Source: Bacillus sp. FJAT-28004
GTDB taxonomy: Bacteria; Bacillota; Bacilli; Paenibacillales; Paenibacillaceae
Assembly: GCF_001280845.1 (NCBI RefSeq)
Contig: NZ_LGHP01000003.1
Coordinates: 124,547-188,546, forward strand
Direction of reading: 5' to 3'
Length of the DNA: 64,000 bases
Below, in pieces: positions 43,791 to 50,967 of this stretch; within the stretch, counting starts at the first letter, position 1, and the number at the start of each line of letters is the position of its first letter. The notes below the pieces were generated by a model that worked only from the letters and a program-made list of their open reading frames with translations, was not told the DNA's origin and did not search any database. The position numbers and the translations under genes were made by a program.

Positions 43791-43860
43791 ATCCCGGTTC
43801 GCCGGATCGTTTGACGATGAGCACGTAGTATCGCCATGTGGTCCAAGCGCGCACCGGGAT
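43791..43860 (+). promoter_or_regulatory. Structured ilvC-leuA intergenic element
   Basis: ATCCCGGT (43791-43798) pairs with ACCGGGAT (43853-43860), enclosing a perfect hairpin ATCGT-TTG-ACGAT (43806-43818), followed by CATTTTGTT. Could act as partial terminator or mRNA processing signal; no firm family. Confidence 0.45.
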
Positions 43861-43889
43861 CATTTTGTTCACGGAGGTGCATTGCACAA

Positions 43890-45434
43890 ATGCGGAAAAT
43901 ATATGTTTTCGATACAACGCTTCGTGACGGAGAGCAATCTCCAGGTGTAAACCTGAACACGAAGGAAAAGGTAGAGATTGCCCTTCAGCTTGAAAGGCTG
44001 GGAGTGGACCGCATGGAAGCTGGCTTCCCTGCTGCGTCTCCAGGAGACCTTGCTGCAGTTAATGCGGTAGCGAGAGCAGTTAAAAATGCTACAGTTATCG
44101 GTCTGTCACGCTCGCGTGAGCAGGATATCGATGCTGTTCGTGAAGCGCTTATCGGCGCACAGGATCCGTGTATTCACGTTTTTCTAGCTACGAGCCCAAT
44201 TCACCGCAAACATAAGCTGCGGATGGAGAAGGAGCAGGTGCTTGAAACAGCGGAACGTGCCATTCGGTATGCAAAGCAATATTTTGACAAAGTTGAATTC
44301 TCAGCAGAGGATGCAGGACGTACAGAGCTGGACTTTCTGTGTCAGGTCGTTGAAATGGCGATCAAGGCAGGAGCAACGGTCGTAAATATTCCGGATACTG
44401 TCGGTTATATGAACCCGCAGGAATTTGGTAATATCTTCAAAGTATTGAAAGAAAATGTACCGAATATCGAGAAAATTCAGCTGAGCGCGCATTGTCACAA
44501 TGATCTCGGCATGGCGACAGCAAACTCGCTGGCAGCGATCTTGAACGGTGCGGATCAAGTTGAGGGAACGATTAACGGTATCGGTGAGCGCGCAGGCAAT
44601 ACAGCGATCGAAGAGATCGCAATGGCGCTTGCAACACGTCCGGATTACTTCGGTGCCCAAACGACGCTGAACCTGAAGGAAATCGCCAAGACGAGCCGCC
44701 TTGTCAGCAAGCTGACCGGTATGGTTGTTCCAGGCAACAAAGCTATTGTTGGTGCCAATGCGTTCGCGCATGAATCTGGTATTCATCAGGATGGTATGTT
44801 GAAAGAAAAAACAACGTATGAAATTATTTCACCGGATACGATCGGTCTGAAGGAATCCAAGCTGGTGCTTGGCAAGCATTCAGGACGCCATGCGTTCCGT
44901 GAGAAGCTGATTGACCTAGGTTATGAGCTTGAGGAAGTAGCCGTTAATGCTGCTTTTGCTAAATTTAAAGATTTGGCAGATCGCAAGAAAACGGTTAGCG
45001 ATGAGGATATTCTTGCTTTGCTTGAAGAGAAGCTTATTGATACACCTGAAGTATTTAGCTTAGAGATGATCCAAGTAAGTTATGGCAATCATTCTACGCC
45101 AAGCGCATCCGTTCGGATTCGTAAAGCTGAGGGCGAGGTCATTGATGAAGCGGCAATCGGCAACGGTTCCGTGGATGCTATCTATAACGCTATCGACAAG
45201 GTAACTCAGGAAGCTGTGGAGCTTGAAGATTATTCGATCAAATCGGTATCGCAAGGAAAGGATGCACAAGGCGAGGTTCACGTTGTTCTGAAGCAGGATG
45301 AAGTTTCTGCTCAAGGGCGCGGACTAAGCACGGACATCCTTGAGGCGAGCGCGCGCGCTTATATCGATGCGCTTAACCGCTTGATCGAGAAACGCAAGTC
45401 GCCGGGTCGTCGTGATAAGATGAGTCTAATTTAA
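43890..45434 (+). CDS. leuA: 2-isopropylmalate synthase
   Basis: 514 residues. TIM-barrel start IYVFDTTLRDGEQSPGVNL, metal-binding LSAHCHNDLGMATANSLAA, GANAFAHESGIHQDGML, and the C-terminal LeuA allosteric dimer domain (about 390-500). Condenses acetyl-CoA with 2-oxoisovalerate, the committed leucine step, normally inhibited by leucine. GGAGG precedes ATG 43890; the longer frame from 43836 lies in the structured gap. Last gene of the T-box operon, followed by a terminator. Confidence 0.96.
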   Translation: MRKIYVFDTTLRDGEQSPGVNLNTKEKVEIALQLERLGVDRMEAGFPAASPGDLAAVNAVARAVKNATVIGLSRSREQDIDAVREALIGAQDPCIHVFLATSPIHRKHKLRMEKEQVLETAERAIRYAKQYFDKVEFSAEDAGRTELDFLCQVVEMAIKAGATVVNIPDTVGYMNPQEFGNIFKVLKENVPNIEKIQLSAHCHNDLGMATANSLAAILNGADQVEGTINGIGERAGNTAIEEIAMALATRPDYFGAQTTLNLKEIAKTSRLVSKLTGMVVPGNKAIVGANAFAHESGIHQDGMLKEKTTYEIISPDTIGLKESKLVLGKHSGRHAFREKLIDLGYELEEVAVNAAFAKFKDLADRKKTVSDEDILALLEEKLIDTPEVFSLEMIQVSYGNHSTPSASVRIRKAEGEVIDEAAIGNGSVDAIYNAIDKVTQEAVELEDYSIKSVSQGKDAQGEVHVVLKQDEVSAQGRGLSTDILEASARAYIDALNRLIEKRKSPGRRDKMSLI

Positions 45435-45448
45435 TTAAGTATTACGAA

Positions 45449-45492
45449 AAGCAGTTCGCCACGATTTAACCAAATGGCGGGCTGTTTTTTTG
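45449..45492 (+). terminator. Rho-independent terminator after leuA
   Basis: GCAGTTCGCCA pairs with TGGCGGGCTGT with a small bulge, then T7. It cuts leuB off from the T-box transcript. Confidence 0.85.
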
Positions 45493-45665
45493 TTATTTTA
45501 TAGATATAGTTTTAAAAAAGGGATAATCATGCATCTTATAGTTACAGCCTATAGAGTAAATAGATTTTATATCTTGGTAATCAACTCGTTTTTATGGTAC
45601 AAATGATAATAGAATGAGAATGAATGTGTAGACTTGCATTTTTCAACAGGTTTCGCCAAGCAAAA

Positions 45666-45689
45666 ACGCCTTTGGCGTCCTTTGGACGC
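45666..45689 (+). repeat. Two overlapping, mutually exclusive hairpins upstream of leuB
   Basis: ACGCC-TTT-GGCGT (45666-45678) and GCGTCC-TTT-GGACGC (45675-45689) share four bases, so only one can form. They lie just before the candidate leuB -35. The rest of 45493-45665 shows no gene. Confidence 0.55.
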
Positions 45690-45699
45690 TGAAGTAGCT

Positions 45700-45770
45700 T
45701 TGACGGTGAAATATAAGCCCTTTATAAGCTAACAAACTTATAAATTCTTATATTTTTGAAAACGTTGAAT
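45700..45770 (+). promoter_or_regulatory. Candidate leuB promoter with operator-like repeat and cre-like site
   Basis: TTGACG (45700-45705), 17 bases, TATAAG (45723-45728). A perfect inverted repeat TTTATAAG-N8-CTTATAAA (45721-45744) covers the -10, and a CcpA cre-like TGAAAACGTTGAAT (45757-45770) lies 38 bases before the start codon. This would give leuB control separate from the T-box. All by eye. Confidence 0.5.
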
Positions 45771-45808
45771 GGACAAGTTTAACTGAAAACGAGGAGTGTT
45801 ACATTATT

Positions 45809-46888
45809 ATGTCAGAAGTTAAAAAAATTGCAGTTATTGCCGGCGACGGTATCGGCCCTGAGGTTGTTGGCGAAGCTCTTAAAGTACTCAAAAAAACCGA
45901 AGAGCTTTACGGCTACAAATTCGAAACGGAGCACGGCTTGTTCGGTGGTATTGCAATCGACGAGAAAGGCACACCGTTGCCGCAAGAAACACTTGAGCTT
46001 TGCAAAGGCGCAGATGCGGTATTGCTTGGCGCAGTAGGCGGTCCGAAATGGGACAACAACTCCAAGGAACTTCGTCCAGAAACAGGCTTGCTCGGCATTC
46101 GTAAAGCACTCGGCCTTTTCTCGAACATTCGTCCAGCAACAGTGTTCGATTGCTTGAAAGAAGCTTCGACACTGAAGCCAGAAGTTCTTGAAGGCACAGA
46201 CCTTATCGTTGTTCGTGAATTGACTGGCGGTATTTACTTTGGCGAGAAATTCCGTCGCGAAGGCGCTGGCGGCGAAGAAGCGGTTGATACTTGCGTATAC
46301 AACGTGCAAGAAATCGAGCGCATCGTTCGTCAAGCATTCGATATCGCTATGACTCGCGGCAAACGTCTTGCTTCGGTTGATAAAGCTAACGTTCTAGAGA
46401 CATCCCGTCTATGGCGTGAAGTTGTAAACCGGATCGCTCCTGAATACCCAGAGGTAGAGCTAGAGCACGTGCTTGTTGATAACTGTGCGATGCAACTGCT
46501 TCGCCGTCCTTCGAGCTTTGACGTAATCGTAACGGAAAATATGTTCGGCGACATTCTTAGTGATGAAGCTGCAATGTTGACTGGCTCGATCGGAATGCTC
46601 TCATCTGCATCGCTAGGCGAAGGAAGCTTTGGTTTGTATGAACCCGTACATGGTTCAGCTCCTGACATCGCGGGTCAAGGCATCTCTAACCCAATTGCAA
46701 CAATCTTGTCTGTAGCGCTTATGTTCCGTCTTACATTTGGTTATCACGAGGCTGCTGCAGCAATTGAAGCTGCGGTAAAAGAAGTTCTTGATGCAGGCCA
46801 CCGTACAGGTGATATTGCTGTTGATAAGAGCAAAGCAATTGGAACGACAGAAATGGGCGATTTGATCGTAGCAGCTCTTAGAAAATAG
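45809..46888 (+). CDS. leuB: 3-isopropylmalate dehydrogenase
   Basis: 359 residues. IAVIAGDGIGPEVV start, RELTGGIYFG, DKANVLETSRLWRE and the NAD-binding GSAPDIAGQG with NPIATILS. Oxidises 3-isopropylmalate to ketoisocaproate. It sits 374 bases after leuA beyond a terminator, with its own candidate promoter; leuC and leuD are not next to it in this window. GAGGAG precedes the ATG. Confidence 0.97.
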   Translation: MSEVKKIAVIAGDGIGPEVVGEALKVLKKTEELYGYKFETEHGLFGGIAIDEKGTPLPQETLELCKGADAVLLGAVGGPKWDNNSKELRPETGLLGIRKALGLFSNIRPATVFDCLKEASTLKPEVLEGTDLIVVRELTGGIYFGEKFRREGAGGEEAVDTCVYNVQEIERIVRQAFDIAMTRGKRLASVDKANVLETSRLWREVVNRIAPEYPEVELEHVLVDNCAMQLLRRPSSFDVIVTENMFGDILSDEAAMLTGSIGMLSSASLGEGSFGLYEPVHGSAPDIAGQGISNPIATILSVALMFRLTFGYHEAAAAIEAAVKEVLDAGHRTGDIAVDKSKAIGTTEMGDLIVAALRK

Positions 46889-46896
46889 TTTTTAGA

Positions 46897-46911
46897 TTAT
46901 AATGATTATAA
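46897..46911 (+). promoter_or_regulatory. PerR-type operator
   Basis: TTATAATGATTATAA, a perfect 7-1-7 palindrome equal to the Bacillus PerR box consensus, 20 bases upstream of the peroxiredoxin promoter -35. An overlapping TTCATTATAATATT follows. It suggests peroxide-inducible control by metal-bound PerR; a Fur-type reading is also possible from base content. Confidence 0.8.
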
Positions 46912-46930
46912 ATAAATATTCATTATAATA

Positions 46931-46959
46931 TTGACTTCGTTATAAACTAGTGATAGTAT
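46931..46959 (+). promoter_or_regulatory. SigA promoter of the peroxiredoxin gene
   Basis: TTGACT (46931-46936), 17 bases, TAGTAT (46954-46959), about 75 bases before the start codon. Confidence 0.65.
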
Positions 46960-47032
46960 TTACTAGGTGAGTGACACAGATAAAGTCACATAAACAATAA
47001 AATTTATGGATAGGTCAAGGAGGTTTTCTATT

Positions 47033-47581
47033 ATGGCAGAACGTTTGGTAGGCCGCCAGGCCCCTGATTTTACAATGGAAACAGCAACAGGTGACGGTAA
47101 AGATTTCGGTACAGCATCACTTGCAGACTATAAAGGAAAATGGTTGGTATTGTTCTTCTACCCACTAGATTTCACATTTGTTTGTCCAACTGAAATTACT
47201 GCACTTAGCATGGCTGCAGCTGAGTTCAAAAACTTGAATACTGAAATTCTTGGTGTCAGCATTGATAGCAAACATAGTCACCGTGCTTGGATCAACACGC
47301 CGGTTAACGATAACGGTCTAGGCCAACTAGAATTCCCTCTTGCTGCTGATATTACGAAAAGCGTAGCTCGTGACTACGGTGTATTGATTGAAGAAGAAGG
47401 TATCGCTCTTCGCGGCCTATTCATCATCAATCCAGAAGGCGAAGTACAATATCAAGTTGTTAACCACAACAACGTTGGCCGCAGCGTAGATGAAACTCTT
47501 CGCGTATTGCAAGCTTTGCAATCCGGTGGTCTTTGCCCAATCAACTGGAAACCAGGTCAACAAACTTTGGTATCGAAATAA
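47033..47581 (+). CDS. Typical 2-Cys peroxiredoxin (AhpC/TSA family)
   Basis: 182 residues. Peroxidatic Cys C51 in DFTFVCPTE and resolving Cys C168 in GGLCPINW, the typical 2-Cys arrangement, with thioredoxin fold between. It reduces H2O2, organic peroxides or peroxynitrite with electrons from thioredoxin or AhpF. ATG 47033 has AAGGAGG upstream; a frame from 47006 lacks a site. The PerR-type box upstream fits induction by peroxide. No reductase gene is adjacent. Confidence 0.93.
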   Translation: MAERLVGRQAPDFTMETATGDGKDFGTASLADYKGKWLVLFFYPLDFTFVCPTEITALSMAAAEFKNLNTEILGVSIDSKHSHRAWINTPVNDNGLGQLEFPLAADITKSVARDYGVLIEEEGIALRGLFIINPEGEVQYQVVNHNNVGRSVDETLRVLQALQSGGLCPINWKPGQQTLVSK

Positions 47582-47604
47582 TAAATTTCGTATCGTAGTT
47601 TTCC

Positions 47605-47641
47605 AAAACCCGTGCCATCTAATGGTGCGGGTTTTGTTTTT
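47605..47641 (+). terminator. Rho-independent terminator
   Basis: AAAACCCG-TGCCA pairs with TGG-TGCGGGTTTT, then a T-rich tail. Confidence 0.85.
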
Positions 47642-47705
47642 TGTTTACATAGCGAGGCGGATAATATGAGGAGAAAGCAGGAATTTCGTCCATGCAGAGC
47701 GAATA

Positions 47706-47714
47706 TGGTATACT
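47706..47714 (+). promoter_or_regulatory. Candidate extended -10 promoter before the hairpin array
   Basis: TGGTATACT (47706-47714), an extended -10 with no good -35. If used, the RNA would begin near 47721 and the whole repeat array would be its 5' UTR. Confidence 0.4.
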
Positions 47715-47738
47715 TAGCGACAGATAATAAGAAATGAT

Positions 47739-48038
47739 AGGTTTGTTTACGCAAACCATAGATGATGCTTACGAAGATAGGTTTGCATTCGCAAACCTCA
47801 GTTGATGCTTACGAAGTAAGGTTTGCATTCGCAAACCTCAGTTGATGCTTACGAAGTAAGGTTTGCATTCGCAAACCTCAGTTGATGCTTACGAAGTAAG
47901 GTTTGCATTCGCAAACCTCAGTTGATGCTTACGAAGTAAGGTTTGCATTCGCAAACCTCAGTTGATGCTTACGAAGTAAGGTTTGCATTCGCAAACCTCA
48001 GTTGATGCTTACGAAGTAAGGTTTGCATTCGCAAACCT
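47739..48038 (+). repeat. 40-bp tandem repeat array of alternating hairpins (7 exact plus 1 diverged copy)
   Basis: Seven identical palindromes AGGTTTGC-ATTC-GCAAACCT at 40-base spacing (cores at 47781, 47821, 47861, 47901, 47941, 47981, 48021) plus a diverged one at 47739-47757. Between them the linker holds a second perfect hairpin CTTAC-GAA-GTAAG that shares its last AG with the next palindrome, so the two hairpin types compete by two bases. The first copy has lost the second hairpin. The last palindrome ends at 48038, two bases before AAGGAGGAG of the 48056 gene. The 40-base period is not a multiple of three, so it is non-coding. Function unknown. Confidence 0.92.
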
Positions 48039-48055
48039 CTAAGGAGGAGTCGTCA

Positions 48056-48472
48056 ATGAGTTTTTGCTGTGGAGCTAGTATGATTGGAACAAAAGGTACA
48101 CTAAAGCATATTCGGACGCATATTCATAATGTGCCCATTATGTTTTGTCCTGTCTGTCACCGTGTAGATATTCATTATTTAATTGAGAATGAATATGAGA
48201 TACTAGCCGAATATGCGCATGGCGACGGTGCTGCTGAAGTTGATTTTCAGGAGTACGTAGAACAAGAAGGCAAGGCGCTGCTTGAGAATTGCGTTAACCA
48301 TGAGAATGAGGATCCAATGGATGTTGTCTATAGTCAAATCGATATGGCGCTTGATTTGCTAAGCTTTGCTAAGCAGATTGAGGATACGGAATGGCAGCTT
48401 GTACTTAAGAAGCGTCTAGGGATGCTTAACAACAGAAGGAATAAGCTCCGTCAACGCCGTACTTCCGTTTAG
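48056..48472 (+). CDS. Small Cys-containing (zinc-ribbon-like) protein, unknown
   Basis: 138 residues. C4-C5, then C31-x2-C34 (MFCPVC) with H22, H24 and H35 nearby, a possible metal site in the first 36 residues; the rest is acidic then helical, ending in the basic tail NNRRNKLRQRR. No family recognised. ATG 48056 has AAGGAGGAG seven bases upstream; a frame from 48023 would run into the repeat. It lies downstream of the hairpin array and upstream of sigI, with a terminator between. Confidence 0.75.
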   Translation: MSFCCGASMIGTKGTLKHIRTHIHNVPIMFCPVCHRVDIHYLIENEYEILAEYAHGDGAAEVDFQEYVEQEGKALLENCVNHENEDPMDVVYSQIDMALDLLSFAKQIEDTEWQLVLKKRLGMLNNRRNKLRQRRTSV

Positions 48473-48492
48473 TTTTTTAGACATGAATGGTG

Positions 48493-48520
48493 AGCCTCCT
48501 TCACGGGGGCTTTTCTTTTT
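48493..48520 (+). terminator. Rho-independent terminator
   Basis: AGCCTCC (48493-48499) pairs with GGGGGCT (48505-48511), followed by a T-rich tail. Confidence 0.75.
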
Positions 48521-48549
48521 TAAAATAAATGAAGATTTTCTCAGAATGT

Positions 48550-48579
48550 ACCCCCCGAAACCGGGCTGACAGAAACGAA
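48550..48579 (+). promoter_or_regulatory. Candidate SigI-dependent promoter
   Basis: ACCCCCC (48550-48556) and CGAA (48576-48579), the two elements described for SigI promoters in Bacillus and clostridia, about 20 bases apart and just before sigI. It would make the operon autoregulated. Confidence 0.5.
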
Positions 48580-48604
48580 TCATACTAATAGTGAGGTGGA
48601 GCGG

Positions 48605-49420
48605 TTGTTACTTGTTTTGTTCAAACGCTTTCTGCGGAAGTCCGTTTCTCCCAAAGCAGCAGAGGATGAGCAGAAGCTCACTCCAGAACAATGGGTTGCT
48701 CAAATTCATCAAGGTGAAGAGCTGCTGCGAGAGCAGTTCATAGCAGACTATAAACCTTATATAATGAAAGTAACAAGTCGATTTTGTAAACGGTATATAG
48801 ATCCGAGTCGAGATGATGAATTCAGCATAGCGCTGCTCGCTTTTAACGAAGCCATCAATCAGTTTTCCAGCACTGCTGGAAAATCATTTCTCGGATTTGC
48901 TGAAACCGTCATTCGTCGTCGGCTTATTGACTATGTCCGAAAAGAGCAAAGGCATTCTCAGGTCATACCTTACAGTATGTTCGATTCAGAGGATGAGGAG
49001 CAGCCTCAATACAATTCAGTCGAGACAAGACAAGCAATGACTGCATTTGATATGAAGCGGACAGAGGACGAGAGAAGGATTGAGATCACTGAGCTTAACA
49101 ATGAGCTTTTGCGATTTGGCATATCGTTTGCAGAATTGGTAGAGAATTCGCCAAAGCATACGGATTCAAGAAAGCTATTGATTGGTATTGCGCAAACGCT
49201 CGTAAATGAAACAGACTTGTTAGATTCTTTGAGGCAAACGAATAAGTTAGCTGTAAAAGAGCTGACGGAAATGTGCGGAGTTTCCCGCAAAACGGTGGAA
49301 AGAAATCGTAAATATATCATTGCTATCGCACTCATCATTTCTGGAACATATCCATACATGCATGATTATTTACATATATCCGATGAACGCATCGTAGAGA
49401 ATAAGGAGGCAAGCAAATGA
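48605..49420 (+). CDS. sigI: RNA polymerase sigma factor SigI
   Basis: About 271 residues. Region 2-like core with FIADYKPYIMKVTSRFCKRYIDPSRDDEFSIALLAFNEAI and FLGFAETVIRRRLIDYVRKE, and a C-terminal helix-turn-helix with LTEMCGVSRKTVERNRKYIIAIALI, the pattern of SigI. In Bacillus it responds to heat and wall stress, in clostridia to polysaccharides. TTG 48605 has GAGGTG at the right distance; a GTG at 48596 overlaps that site. Its stop overlaps rsgI (ATGA), so the sigma and its anti-sigma are coupled. Confidence 0.92.
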   Translation: MLLVLFKRFLRKSVSPKAAEDEQKLTPEQWVAQIHQGEELLREQFIADYKPYIMKVTSRFCKRYIDPSRDDEFSIALLAFNEAINQFSSTAGKSFLGFAETVIRRRLIDYVRKEQRHSQVIPYSMFDSEDEEQPQYNSVETRQAMTAFDMKRTEDERRIEITELNNELLRFGISFAELVENSPKHTDSRKLLIGIAQTLVNETDLLDSLRQTNKLAVKELTEMCGVSRKTVERNRKYIIAIALIISGTYPYMHDYLHISDERIVENKEASK

Positions 49421-50772
49421 AACGTGGAGTCGTTATGAGCATTCATAAGCAGTACGCAGTTGTGATGACGGCAGACGGTCAATTTTTGCAAACCCCTATT
49501 CAGGGACCTACACAAATCGGAGAAGAAGTAACATTCGAAGATGAGTATAAGAAGCCTGTCAACCAGAAGTCGGTTTATTGGTATGGGGGCGCTGCTGCCC
49601 TAATTCTGATTTTCTTAGTCCCTCTTCTATTTTTTATACAGCGAGATTCACATTCCGTAGTTGCCTATGTAAGCATGGATATTAATCCAAGCGTGGAGCT
49701 AGGCGTAGATGAAAATGAAAAAGTACGTGAGCTTCGCGCATTAAACGAAGATGGGGAAGTCATTATTAAAGGGCTCAAGTATGCGGGTGTTCACGTGGAA
49801 GAGGTAGCTGCTACTATTTTGGAGAGGGCTAAAGGCTCACATTATCTGGATACTCCGAACAAAGATATCTTTATTACGAGTGTTCTAATAGACGACAATT
49901 TCGCGAGTAAACTCGATTTTGAGAATATTTTGACGGGAAAAGTCGACGAGAAACTTAAATTGTTGCTCGGCCAGCTTGAGGCAGAGGCAGCAACTGCTAC
50001 GATAACAACGCTGTCATTGCCGAATGAGGTGCGTGAGGAAGCGGCTCTTAATGGTATTTCCTCAGGCAAGATGGCCGTATATTTGATGGCAAAAGATGAA
50101 GGCTACAATATCGAATTAGAGCAATTGAAGCAGCAATCCATCGATAAGGCAACGGCGTCTGTTGGTGGAGTGAAGACCATTGTAGACAAGGCGGAAGATA
50201 AGAGTAAGGAAAAGCTGAAGAAGCTGGTAGCAAAGGAAAAAGAGGAGAAGGCTAAGCAGAAAAAGAAAGAGACAAAAACGAATGCGGGTAAGCCGTCTTC
50301 GACTCCTAAAGCGAATAAGCCTGTTAAAGCGGAGAAACCAAACAAACCCGTCGTTAGCGGTGTAAATAAGGATAACAGGGCAAATAAGCCCAATAAAAAC
50401 GGGACATGGGGCAACAAGCCGGTAACCACTCCGGGAAAACCAAATAAGCCAACACAGCCGAACGGCCGTAAAAACGATAGCAACAACGACGACAAAAATA
50501 ATGATAAAGACAATGACAAGAATCAAAATTATGATCGAAATAATAACGATGATGATGATGACCGTGATCGTAACGATAATAGAAATCGAAATCGTAATGA
50601 TAATAATAGAAATTATGATCGTTACAGCAACCGCAACGATTATGAAAATAATTATCGCAACAAGCAAGAAAACCAAAGCTGGAAAAATCGATATGATGAT
50701 AAAAATAATAAGGATTGGAAGCAGAATAAGGATAAAGGGGATAAAGGTCAAAACAGCAATAATAATGACTAG
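49417..50772 (+). CDS. rsgI: RsgI-type membrane anti-sigma factor
   Basis: 451 residues. N-terminal RsgI domain (MKRGVVMSIHKQYAVVMTADG) that binds SigI in the cytoplasm, one membrane helix at 54-74, an extracytoplasmic region starting VVAYVSMDINPSVELGVDEN typical of RsgI, then a helical part and a 180-residue low-complexity tail rich in Lys, Asn and Asp. Unlike clostridial RsgI, no carbohydrate-binding module is seen; the polar tail may contact wall polymers. ATGA overlap with sigI. Releases SigI after an envelope signal. Confidence 0.92.
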   Translation: MKRGVVMSIHKQYAVVMTADGQFLQTPIQGPTQIGEEVTFEDEYKKPVNQKSVYWYGGAAALILIFLVPLLFFIQRDSHSVVAYVSMDINPSVELGVDENEKVRELRALNEDGEVIIKGLKYAGVHVEEVAATILERAKGSHYLDTPNKDIFITSVLIDDNFASKLDFENILTGKVDEKLKLLLGQLEAEAATATITTLSLPNEVREEAALNGISSGKMAVYLMAKDEGYNIELEQLKQQSIDKATASVGGVKTIVDKAEDKSKEKLKKLVAKEKEEKAKQKKKETKTNAGKPSSTPKANKPVKAEKPNKPVVSGVNKDNRANKPNKNGTWGNKPVTTPGKPNKPTQPNGRKNDSNNDDKNNDKDNDKNQNYDRNNNDDDDDRDRNDNRNRNRNDNNRNYDRYSNRNDYENNYRNKQENQSWKNRYDDKNNKDWKQNKDKGDKGQNSNNND

Positions 50773-50814
50773 AATTCCGTTGTATGTATGAATAATTTGG
50801 CGTATTGAAATGTA

Positions 50815-50859
50815 GTAGGCGAAAGTCCTAGGTGATTAAGGGGACGACTTTTTGCCTAC
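50815..50859 (+). terminator. Hairpin after rsgI
   Basis: GTAGGC (50815-50820) pairs with GCCTAC (50854-50859) and AAAGTC with GACTTT inside. No T run after it, so a weak terminator at best. No gene in 50773-50967. Confidence 0.45.
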
Positions 50860-50889
50860 TCGGAGTACATAATTCGACAGGATTTCCGA

Positions 50890-50919
50890 TTGACAGCGAT
50901 TGTAAACTCGACCTATGAT
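50890..50919 (+). promoter_or_regulatory. Candidate SigA promoter of the PAS kinase
   Basis: TTGACA (50890-50895), 18 bases, TATGAT (50914-50919), about 50 bases before the start. Confidence 0.6.
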
Positions 50920-50967
50920 TAGTAGTAACTGTAACCGTTATTTATAGACGTTGTCGGGGAGGAGTAG

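Noticed and set aside
47739..48038. CRISPR array
   Set aside because: Linkers between repeats are identical rather than unique, the period is exactly 40 bases and no cas genes are near. It is a tandem repeat.
50116..50751. 211-residue Ile/Val-rich minus-strand membrane protein
   Set aside because: It is the mirror of the Asn/Asp/Lys codon-repeat tail of rsgI; no ribosome site, and the hydrophobicity is a codon artefact.
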